The translations under genes were made by a program, and so were the position numbers. From Saturnia japonica (taxonomy: Eukaryota; Arthropoda; Insecta; Lepidoptera; Saturniidae), in NCBI GenBank assembly GCA_033032175.1, contig CM065313.1, forward strand, positions 20,070,327-20,134,326: a DNA stretch of 64,000 bases, given 5' to 3'. A model generated the notes under the pieces. That model saw only the letters and a program-made list of their open reading frames with translations. It ran no database searches and was not told the origin of the DNA. This document shows, in pieces, positions 1 to 10,600 of this stretch (positions within the stretch are counted from its first letter, which is position 1; every line of letters starts with the position of its first letter).

Positions 1-262
1 TTTTGTAGAACATTGTATTATTAACCATTACGCCAGCGCACGCGGATAAAGCAATAAAGCAGTTCGACTTCCGACTTACGTAACAAAGATCAATATTTAA
101 GGTTAGCTGAGAGTTGTAGCCTAGTTTTAGATAGCCTGTACTATTCCTCGTGAGTCTAGTTATCATATACAAAAATAATTTCTCGAATCCGATTGGTGGT
201 TCCATAGATTAACGAGTTTAAACAAACAAAAAAGACTCTTCCGCTTTATTATATTATAATAT
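1..262 (-). repeat. CTAG-ending dispersed repeat, 5'-end part
   Basis: Reverse complement of the start of a dispersed element also seen at 47698-48320 (-) and 54083-54730 (+). Shared landmarks are the 'ctttattatatta' block at about 242-256, a block related to 'gagattagcgtgttta' at about 205-225, and the 'acgcgagcgcacgcg'-like block near 30-45. The element continues past the left window edge. The family's ends (TC... and ...CAGCTAG) resemble non-autonomous Helitron-like elements, but that class is an inference. Confidence 0.6.
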
Positions 263-967
263 AGATTATCTATACCATTTAAAATATTTGATTATGGATA
301 AGTTCATGTTCAGTTCATAATATATGTAAATTTAGGGTTGTTATGTGTACATAAATCATTTCAAAGTAACTTGTTGAGATATTTATATAAATAAATCTGT
401 AGTTCTGTCTGTACAACTGGGAGGCCCCATAGAAAAATATACGATTAACAACGAATTTTAAATTTCAGAATATTTATAATGTTATTTCAGATTCATCAAG
501 TTATTTAGGATTTTATCTTACTATTATTAATAACGTTTATCTGTATCATATTTTTTTATAGTCATAATTGATAGTTGAATATTTTGAAGTTACGTTGAAA
601 TATCGAATCGAGTTTCTTGCCGTTTCTTCTTAATGGCTGGGATATTTTTTGTGAACCTGTGATACTGTATTGAAATTACTAAGTTGCCTTCTTAGGGCCT
701 AAAATGAATAAAACATTTTTGATTTAATTGTATCACTACTAGTACAATATTATTACGACTATTTATATATATATATATATATATATTTTTTTAAATATGT
801 ATTGTAATTCTAATGTTGTTATCTATATAACATCTTCGATTCGATTTGGGGGAAATAAAGTAAAATAAAAGATATGCACGACGTAACAATTTACGTTCTA
901 TTGTGAAGTCATGTAAGCTTTCTTATGATGAACACGGTATAATAGTGTGGATTGTTTTACGGTTCAG
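263..967. other. AT-rich intron part of the V-ATPase gene
   Basis: No coding signal seen. It contains an (AT)n microsatellite at about 763-787. It ends in the splice acceptor that precedes the V-ATPase exon at 968. Confidence 0.5.
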
Positions 968-3900
968 GGTATACACACGATCGAGTACGTGCTCGGCAGC
1001 GTGTCGCACACTGCCTCCTACCTGCGTCTGTGGGCGTTGTCGCTTGCGCACGCGCAGCTCGCCGAAGTCGCATGGAACATGCTGCTCAGGAAAGGTAATC
1101 GCTTGTTATCTTCCCGTATTCTTCTTTTTTATCTTTATAGATTTAGCGTCGTGGTCAAAATCTCACCTCATCTTAATTCACGATTTGCCCAAATGGAAGC
1201 AAGTTAAGTCTAAATTTCGTAGAACCTCCAAGATTCGTTCCTTATTTTCTGACTGTAAATGAAAATAATCGCTTTTATGCTGATACGGCATGCGGTAAGT
1301 GCTCTGCATTGGCCTAGTTTCTAAAAACAAATGCGATTTTTCTGAGCTCGGAGATATCCTTAGCCAACAACTTGGTTTGGCGGTGGTTTTTAGAAATCAA
1401 TTTGCCACTCTAACGCACATAACTGATTTAAATGTTTTAAAATGGTAATTCCATCAACCAAGTTGTCAGCTGATGATATTTCAGAGTACAAATAGAAAGT
1501 ATGTAAAAAGTTATATAGTAAATGAACTACATCGAATATAGGGACTACAGAGAGTTGATGCTGTTAACCACACAACTTCCTTGTATGTTTGAGACTATAA
1601 ACGCTATTAATCGTAGATCTATTTCTCGAAGGTTCTCGTAGACCTAGTTCTCGAAACACTAAAACACGTTAAACATTATGGGCACGAAGTACTTCTTTAC
1701 GTATAAACTGACTTCGCGAGTATTCAAAGGCAACGAAATTGGTAAGTTCTTGGAAACCTATCACCCGACTTCACAGAAGCGGTCTGGTCACGTAGTCAGT
1801 AGTAGCTCTAGCAGCCCATTATAAAGGCTGCCAGTCTATACGCACAAAACACTTGCTACTTCACATCACACACATCATGCGAAGTACCAAATAATTTTAG
1901 CATCCAGCAAACTGAGTGTCACTCCGGTGACAGGAATGAACACGCTAATAGATCACTGGTACGGATTCAATAATTCCACCGAAATAGCAACTATTACCAC
2001 CATCGTGACGGTCACCACTATGGGCGAGCTGGACGTCGAGGTCTATCCCAGTTCTGATGACGGAGCAGGTACGCTGTATGGGCGTATTTCGATACCATGA
2101 TACAGCCTTTAGCGCAGTCTCTTGTACTAGGGCGGCGTATGAACCAGGGCGCGAACATACTACGCGAACGGGACGTTATAGGTAGCGGTAGATTTAAAAC
2201 ATTTGTTTTTAGACTGCCTTCGAGCGCCGACACGTTACAAACATGTTTTGACTACAAAAAATGTCATTAAGCGGAAGTTGTGTTATTGTGATCATAGATC
2301 GCCCTGTTACTCCGACATAAATATACAAGAATTGCTCACTTATTAAGATAATATATAGCGAAAGGAACTTTTGTATATTATATCACAAGACAGTCATTTT
2401 TAAGGACTGTTTGGGCCAAATAGTGCGTGGTTGTCAGGGTTTCCTATCCTGGTAAGGGTTGGCTATGAGCTCGCTCAAATGACGCGCATCCAGTCGTCGG
2501 TATGCGTGCGCGTGAGAACCCCGGCGTCGCGCACCGCTGTTTGAAGATACTAGTCGTTGTGTAGTCGAGTTCACTACTGCCGCCATTTTTGTTCGGGGTG
2601 TTATAAGAAGAAACTGTGCCTTTAATTATTATTAAGTAAGGTTAATTGGGTGATAAAACAAGGTGTAAAAAAATTATATACTAGAGAAGCGTCGGGATAA
2701 ACGTTTTCGGGTGTGAGTTGTGAGTGAAAGAGATTCGCCGGCCGGCTGCGTGACTACCTACTCGGTGCAGCGCTAAGAAACCTCCAGATGAGTGGGCTTT
2801 GCTGCTACATTTTTGCTGGGGTAGGTGAATCCGCAACCACGCATAAACAGTGCACTCAGAACCCCAGGCGTCTGATCTGGGAATATTTTACCTATCCGGA
2901 CATCGGTAGGTTTAGCCGGTGGCCGGTACAAGGACACATGCACTATTTTTTCTAATCTTTGTTTTTGATTGATTTACTCGTCTTTGTCGCATCTCTGAAC
3001 AAAAGTAATATATCCTTGATATCTGAATTTCCCAGGGCTGATGTCATCTGACTTCCAAGGTGGGATATTCCTGTACGTGGTGTTCGCTGGGTGGGCGGCC
3101 ATCTCTGTCGCTATCCTGGTGCTCATGGAGGGGCTCTCCGCTTTCCTGCACACGTTGCGTTTGCACTGGTATGTTTTTTATCGTTTTTTTTAGACTTTAC
3201 TGCAAGACATAACGACCCTGGAGCCCCAGACGGCTTTTACAGCTTCACCGTGGCTTGGATTTCTATCGTACCCCTGTAGAGTTGGGTGCTAGGAATTAAT
3301 ATAATTTCAAGTCACGAGTGAATAGGTACCTTATAACCAAGCGTGCTCCATCGTAGACTATATCGTCAATTGCGTTCAGGTGGGTTAGTGATCAGACACA
3401 AGCCTATTTTAGTTAAGAATCTATATTAATAAAAAGGAAACAAGAAACCCGACTGCAACAAATATACCTAAAAAAGAAACTATTTTTGTTTTTTTATTTT
3501 TTATTCCTAGACGTCTTACGTAAATACGACTCTCACAATACGAATACGAATTAATAATAATAATAATTATTATTAATATATTTATACGTAAAGCAAAAGC
3601 TTTCTACCCCTTTTTAAGCGTATTGCGTGCCCGGAGATTTGGCATGGTTAAAGTTTGTGGAGAAGGAGTGCAGAAAGCCAAAATTTATCTATAATATCTA
3701 TTACTAATATATTAAACTAAAGAAATTAATACTGAGAATCCTAAACCCGGCCAGTGCCATTGTACTTAGATCCCCCAAAAATATTGACATTGTCACTGAA
3801 TGAATATATATACTTAACTATACTTAGCCAGTATCTTTATGATTACCCTGATATCATCTTAATCCAAGTCGTTCGATTCGATTTATCTCGTTCATTATAG

Positions 3901-4029
3901 ACTATGTAATGTGCTTTCCCGATTCCCAGGGTGGAGTTCCAAAGCAAGTTCTATGGCGGTGAAGGTTACCTCTTCCAGCCGTTCTCATTTGAGCTGATAC
4001 TGGACTCGGCCGGGCAGGCTGAGGAATAA
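968..4029 (+). CDS. Vha100: V-type proton ATPase 116-kDa subunit a, C-terminal three exons (partial)
   Basis: Membrane subunit a of the V0 sector, which forms the proton half-channels next to the c-ring in endomembranes or the apical plasma membrane. Three coding exons are visible: 968-1094, 3036-3168 and 3930-4029 (stop TAA at 4027-4029). All have GT/AG borders and the phases join cleanly, giving about 118 C-terminal residues. Exon 1 encodes the near-invariant [20 protein letters not shown], whose arginine corresponds to the essential transmembrane Arg735 of yeast Vph1. The second exon ends in HTLRLHW, holding the second conserved Arg, and the third encodes the usual C-terminal [20 protein letters not shown]. 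The family is about 830-850 residues, so the N-terminal cytosolic domain lies left of the window. A polyadenylation signal AATAAA is at 4196-4201. Which a-subunit paralogue this is cannot be decided from these exons. Confidence 0.95.
1095..3035. other. V-ATPase intron with GC-richer repeat-like blocks
   Basis: Intron between the first and second visible V-ATPase exons. Two GC-rich blocks (about 2010-2240 and 2410-2930) stand out from the AT-rich surroundings. They look like decayed retroelement 5' sequence. I could not identify a protein in them and make no family call. Confidence 0.35.
3205..3262 (+). repeat. Fragment of the 'ggcttttacag' SINE-like repeat
   Basis: Short piece matching the start of the about 290-bp dispersed repeat whose fuller copies are at 14715-15010 (-), 35590-35885 (+) and 57285-57590 (+). 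The shared block is 'cggcttttacagcttcaccg'. It lies in the second V-ATPase intron, just after the exon ending at 3168. Confidence 0.5.
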
Positions 4030-4195
4030 AAAAAAATCACACTTCCATATTTAATGCTCGTGTTTCTACATTACAGGATATTTATTTTTTACTATATTGA
4101 TCAATCTATTTTAAGTGTTACTTGTACGAAGTAATAATTTTTTCCTCGTTTACAATGATTTAAAAGAATCGATAATGTGAATATATAATGTAGAA

Positions 4196-4201
4196 AATAA
4201 A
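4196..4201 (+). terminator. Polyadenylation signal AATAAA of the V-ATPase gene
   Basis: Canonical AATAAA located 167 bases after the V-ATPase stop codon. A T-rich stretch follows. Confidence 0.6.
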
Positions 4202-4665
4202 ATTATGTATTTATTTTTGTCATATTTCAATATTACATTTTACTGTTATATTAATCTTTGTTAACAAAAAAAAAATGTATTTTTTTTTTTAATTTATTTA
4301 TAACAAGGTCCTGTGTTGTAGAATAATATAGTGAAATGCTTTTAATATATATACTTAAGTGGTTCTGTGGAAGTTCCAAAATATTATACCATAAAGTACC
4401 CTCATTGTCTGTAGTTGATGTTGCTCTGTCGATAAAATAGAAAGGCAGCTCTATTCAATCGATATCGATAAATTTTAAACTTACATTGTATATAATGTAT
4501 GTGCTTAACTTGTGAAATTTCATCTTTTATTATCTTTGTCGAAGCTTCGCTTTGAAATGTTGAAATAATTACTAAAAAATACGTATGAACGTGACGCGCT
4601 CTTGAAATTTCACTTTAAAAAAAGCTATATCGGTGTTCATTTATCCTTCGATTTAACAAACTTCC

Positions 4666-4795
4666 TTAAGGCCGATTTTTCAAACAACAGGTAACTTTAT
4701 TCGAGGAATCATTTTTAAGTTTTGATCGTTTGTCTATACATCAAAACGTTAAAATTATTATTAAAATATCTGAGAATTGAAAAATCGGGCCTTAA
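4666..4795. mobile_element. 122-bp TTAA-flanked MITE (piggyBac-like)
   Basis: TTAA at 4666-4669 and again at 4792-4795 bracket a 122-bp element (4670-4791). Its ends are inverted repeats: GGCCGATTTTTCAA on the left and, on the opposite strand of the right end, GGCCCGATTTTTCAA. TTAA duplications with short TIRs are the signature of piggyBac-type cut-and-paste elements. There is no coding capacity. Confidence 0.7.
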
Positions 4796-7598
4796 ATATA
4801 ATTTTTAATTTTTTTGAAGTTAGTTATTTAATATCGATCAGTCCGTTTGGAGAATGGAAGAGTTAAAAAAAATACTTAAAAGGGTACTTTTTCTTTTTTA
4901 TTATATTTTCTTAGAGAAATTTAAGATAATTTTTTATTTTTATTAAAATCCAATATTTTTCTTTTTCTTTTTTTTGTAAGCTGTAAATGTCTGAACTGGT
5001 TATATTTAAACTGTGTAAACAATGTAGTGGTTTTATGTACTTAATGTTATATTTTCACTCCTGTAGTGATTTTTTTGAGGTTATACATGATATATTTATT
5101 GTTTTATATATTATGTAGTACCAAAGTACTACAAAAATCCATAATTAAATATATCGCTGCTGTACAGGGAGAATTACTTAACTCACAAAATCGTATTTGC
5201 GAGAAAAAGCTGATTGACTGATTTTTTACGTACGTTAAAGTTTATCGTCGGTATTTTATGTTTTACTAGCGCTTTGCACGCGGCTTCGCTCACGCCACAA
5301 TTGATTTATGTGCTATTATTAGCTGAATTGCTAAATATCAATTTTCTTAGATATAGCTTCAAAAATGACGGTAAAAACTTTTGTCTAACATGTGCTTTTG
5401 TTTTTGGAATATTTTTGAGATAATCTAAGGTGCATCGTATTAGACTTTATGCCCAAGCAATAAAGTCAATTTCGATAGAGTAATAACTATCTAGTTCTCC
5501 CTCTACAGCCACGATTTTTTCTATTTCAGTACGCGAATGTAAAAAAAAACTAAATATATATAATCAAAGAGAACGGTTAAATATTTCTTAAAATATATTT
5601 GGTTACATTTATATACATACATTATTAAATTATGCTTACGAAATAGAATAACTTAATACAAGACAGAATTCTTAACAAAAAGTAACACAAACTTCAATGA
5701 TTTTGAGAAATTCTCTGGTGTGTCTTCAAACATAAAGGTCCAATGTCAATGAAATTAAAATGGGACCACCCTTCTAAATGTGTTCATAAACAAAGAAGTT
5801 ATGACTGAACATCCATTAAAAAATACACATTGGAATTGTAACTTACTCTTTTTTTTAAGTCAGTTAAAAACATTTAAAAAGTCATGTATAACTCTCTATC
5901 TAAAAGCAGTTTGCCATTCCTTTATTTGAACTGATTTTTTTATAATATAAATGTTGCCACACTTACAGAATTGTATTTAAAAAGAAATAAATAACGATTA
6001 TGTCCGAGGCTCTCTTTAATTGTTAATTGCGTGTTGCAAATGTCATTCCAAGTAAATGTACAACAATATATATTTATTTAATCGGATGTAGTTTGTGTGT
6101 CTGTATGCAGGACATGATTTATTATGAATAAAGGTTCATTGTAGCATTAATGGTGTTTTTTTTTCATAGTTCTATTGCTTAGTATTATTAAGTGATAAAG
6201 TGAACAATTCTTGTAAGTGTTTTTCTAGGAAATGGCTGTAACGATTTGGATGAAATGTTAATTTTAGATTGAAGGTACGTGTTGAGGCTTTTAGTTTTAA
6301 TTCATTAGCTTACGGTTTTGACTCTGTATTATGTAATATTGGTGGCGTTTTGTATGATATAGATAGGTCTTTGTGCATAAGTGAACTGGATTATGAATAT
6401 AAACTGGAAACACACATTCTGAGATGCCACAAAAACTCACTAGAAAGTTCTAACAAGAGAGCCACCATCTTGTTGGGTTATTGAAATCGTCATAAGAAAA
6501 GACACGAAAGCCAAAAAATGCCAATTAAATTGAAATGGGACCACCCTTGAGATTTCCCTTTTTCTAAGAAAAGTGAATCATCCAAATCAGTTCTTAAATA
6601 AAAATATACATTCGAATTAAGTACCTTTTTTTGAAGTAAGTTAATAAAATAAATACGTTTACTCTAAATACCATAATATACTTTAAACGAAATAAGATTG
6701 ACTTAGAATAATAATTATCGGTAAGTACTTTTGACTACATGCCAGTATGTATTAGAAATATACCCTCTCGCGCTGCGTGAGTATGAGTGAGTGTGAAGGT
6801 ATAAGTTAATTTTAACCTAATCTGATTACATATATTTTCGAATTAAAATGAATCATTTTCAATTCTGCGTGTTCTTCCAGGATGAGTTTAATCGTATTCC
6901 GCGCCAATAGTTATACTGATGTCGCCTGGCAAAACGTTCGTCTTGTGATACCATCGGTTCGTGTCGACAACCACTGAAAGAATACATTTAAAAAAATATA
7001 TATTAACACGACAAAGTGGCCGCTCTATGCCTGATGGTAATCAGAGTACAATGAAAAAACAGTGCGAAATCCAAGACCAACCAACAAGACAATTTTTAAT
7101 AAAAAAGAAAACCCCAACTTCAATTATTTTGGACGAGTTCCCCGGTATATATCCAATGCCAATGAAATTAAAATGGGCCACCCTGTGAAAAGAGAATCAT
7201 CTAAATTGGTTCATAAGCAAAGAGGATATGGGTTAAAGTTATTATAGTTAAGTTATCCATTAAAAAAGAATCGAATTGAATAACCACGCGTCTTTTTTTG
7301 AATTCAGTTAAAAAAGAGACAATGTAACTGGTTTTGTCACCGTGTGCGTGGTTATCGCGATCCTGTTGGATATAATTGTGTGTATGTCCTACCACACAAC
7401 AAATATTTCAACGACGCCATTAGGTCAGGTTTACTATTGGTTAATTAAAACAACGACTGGCACGGTACAATTCTTACTGGCCAATCAAATTCATGCCCGA
7501 TATACAAGGTAAAAATATGTTGTCGACATGTAGACATCTGATAGACCCTTGCACAGTGTTGGATATTTGTTCAAGTTCTTCTCTAAATCGCTGTAGTG
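4796..7598. repeat. Gene-free stretch with three decayed copies of one LINE-tail-like repeat
   Basis: No gene seen. Three degenerate copies of one repeat lie in the same orientation at about 5735-5885, 6500-6655 and 7090-7320. They share 'caatgaaattaaaatggg', a 'ttcataa(g/a)caaagag'-like block and an end resembling 'gaagtcagttaaaaa'. At about 6325-6500 there is also a partial + copy of the short element family found at 20044-20376 (shared 'gagccaccatcttgtt'). At about 5268-5480 is a repeat beginning with an 'actagcg...cggcttcgctcacg' type block. Confidence 0.55.
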
Positions 7599-7609
7599 TT
7601 TATTTTATT
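7599..7609 (-). terminator. Overlapping AATAAA signals of the JmjC-like gene
   Basis: Read on the minus strand, two overlapping AATAAA hexamers (7609-7604 and 7604-7599) follow the stop codon at 7619-7617 by under ten bases. This supports 7617 as the true end of the coding region. Confidence 0.55.
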
Positions 7610-7616
7610 TAATCTC

Positions 7617-10600
7617 CTACGAAAGACAGCTTACGTTTTCCAACGAAGTTTCTAGATAAAATGCTACGAAGTTCATGATCCCGTTAACCCCCACAGTCAC
7701 TGTCACTGCCAGTAGCGTAAAGAAAAGAATATAGCAATATTTTGAGGATACGATTATCTTCGGCAGCACAGTCTGCCATACATCAGGGAAATAGGATAAA
7801 TGCTCACTTATAAGGAAATGAATCATAATCATAGAGGGATAATTACAAATATCTCCTGGAGATACGGTGAAGGTAATCCAGGTGCATTGGTAGAGACACT
7901 CAGGCGGAGGCGCCAGTTCCCACTGCTTACGTCCACGTATCTGCGCCTGCCAGGACTTATGCCTTACGGAATCCACCTGAAAAGTAATTGACTTCTTATT
8001 ATACCATAATTTTATAGTTCGACTGTTTTATTAGCTTTGAACACAGTTATACGGTTACTTGAAAAATGAGATCTATTCTTTTTTATTATTATTATAGATT
8101 TTGGTATAAAGGTGCGTACAGAGATGTGCGAGGTAACGCAGTAAGAGGATGTGTAGCGGCGCTGTGAAAAGGTTTTATTGTTTCCACTAAAGCTGTGCGA
8201 GGAGCTTATGCGGTACGAGGAGACGTCGTGAAACTGTGGCTGTCCAACGGTGTAACTGTCCAATAACTTTAGTTCCACACACCGATTTGCACGCATTCCT
8301 CGCTCACATCCCTCGCAGACATTTCTCGCTCACGTGTCTCCCACATATCGCTCGAATCCCTCACACACATAACTCGCTCACATCCCTCGCAAACATTCCT
8401 CGCTCGCATCCCTCGTTCGCATCCCTCGCTCACATCTCTCACTTTTTTGTATGTATAAGTATCTAGCTCCGGTAGCCCTTTTCCTCAAGAGCTGTGTTAA
8501 GCGAGGCTAGGAAAATTAAATAACCCTACTGGTGGTTTTTTTCCAGGTAGATACACAGCCTAATGACAGGCATTTACGTGAAGGTACTTTTTTGTCATTA
8601 CCAATATCTTCATATTATACATGTAGTAGATGTATTGATAGCATATATTTTCCGTTCCTTTAAATTAGAAAATTCATTTGCCGTGCATTATAAAAAGCAA
8701 AGTACCCACTACTGTGATTTAAACGCAACTCGCATCGTAATAGAAGATTACACATGTGCCTATGAAATGAAATAAAAATGCTCACGTGCATATGCGCTCC
8801 TTGACCTGGCCCGCCCATAAATATCCAATCGACCATATCACTTTCAGCGGTCTTAGGGAGGAAGTACGGCCGGTTGTAAAAACGTCTCAATTGTCTGGTC
8901 TCCTCAGCGTGGCAAGTGCTCCAGCCGACGTACCAGGGTTCGCCGGATAAGTTGGCCCTGGCCTCGTCCATGCTGAACACATCTTTGAGAGAATCGAGGC
9001 CAGATTTATACGGGAAGTAGAAGCAGTCGTTTATTTGTTTACCCATTTTCTCTGAACTGTAGAAGTCGGCGAAGAATTTGAAATCAAACTTCTGTGAAAC
9101 AGTTTAAACCGATAAAATAGTTAAGTTAGATAAAATATAATCAAAAGTACAAATTAAAATGAAGTGTGATATTTTATAACGAAACCCTGTTGAGATGAAT
9201 CAATAGAAATCGATTATTTATTATTTTGAATCTACCAGCACAGCTTAAAAAATGGCACCGAAAATATATACAGGTACAAAATGATCGTTATTTATCTTTT
9301 TTCTATGTAAAAAAATTCCATCTTCTTACGATAACCGAGCATTACCCGATATTGAAATTAAATTATAAAGTTTTTTTTTTCAGTAAATGTAAATTATTGT
9401 TCTTTGTGGGCTAGAAATAGGTATTCCCCTTTGTATGCACTTTTCTGCGGGATTGTTAGATACCTGCGAAAGACTGGGTTTTGGACTGGTATAGTTGGTT
9501 AACTGTGCCCTGCGGTTTCATCCGTGTTAAATTATTTCGAGCAACTCTCCATCGCACCCTTCCCTTCCGCTCTCTTCCCCTACTTGTCTGCAGTTTGCCA
9601 AATTGCTTGATGGTCATAGTTGCAGCTCCGCTACCTAAGTAGCGGTCGGACCCTAAGAGTCATAAGTGAAGATTTATTGCTTATAACCTTCCTCTATAAG
9701 CTGCATAAAGAATTTTTGAATTCTGACTGGTTCTTCCAGAGATTAGCGCACGACCAAATAACAAACTCGTTAACTTTGGTTTACTGCTTTTGAGAGTAAC
9801 CAACTTATTTTATTCAGGTGATTTTCGCTGTGATAACTTTATATTCTAAACCAATGGTCCGTAAACTATTTGTTTCGTAGATCTCACCAATATTTACTGT
9901 ACTAGGTAGACCCCCACTAAATACTTTTCTTTACAAAATTCCAAAGACAAATGAACATCGTTTGTCTCTAACATTCGTATTTTTTTAATTATTGGCGAAT
10001 TGAACAAGTATGTACAAGTACAATCGGAAAAGCTCTTTAAAATTACGGTAGAATTTAAGAGCTGTAAATTTCCTGAAATAAATAAATACCAAAACAGAGG
10101 ATGATTTTTGTCTTTTCACCTTCATAGCTTCCCATTCCGTGGTGGCATCAGTTACAATGACGGGGGAAGCGCTGTACGCATATTTGACTTCGAACTCGTC
10201 CGCTGTTATGTTTGATAGGCGCACTACGTCGGTCACTTCCAGGCACATGGAGCAATCTTCGGGAGGGCGAAATAGAGTTTTCGACGTAGACGGCACTTCC
10301 AGTAAACACTGCTAAAAAAACATGTGAGCAGTTCACATGCGGTAGAATTGAAACCGTCAGAAGACATAAATATATTCACATACAAGTGAACAATACACCA
10401 CGCTGGCTATGACGCCTTTTGTCATGGTTTCGTAATACGCAGGTGCACACGCACGTAGATACAAAGAGGAGACCGAGATAATAGGAAATACTGTATAATA
10501 TATTCTATCTCATTCTCTCGCTGGTTAAATCGTATAGATGTGTTTGTCTCTTTTTTCAACGCGTTTCAAATCACAATGTTACTAAAGAAATTTATCTCTT

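Noticed and set aside
903..1262. Second open frame overlapping the first V-ATPase exon
   Set aside because: It is out of frame with the conserved V-ATPase sequence and runs across the splice donor, so it is a shadow frame.
2018..2233. Minus-strand frame of about 70 codons in a GC-rich intron block
   Set aside because: No recognisable domain. The block looks like repeat-derived DNA, where long frames arise by chance.
8236..8466. Frame of about 76 codons over the minisatellite
   Set aside because: The protein is low-complexity and produced by the repeat unit. There is no independent support.
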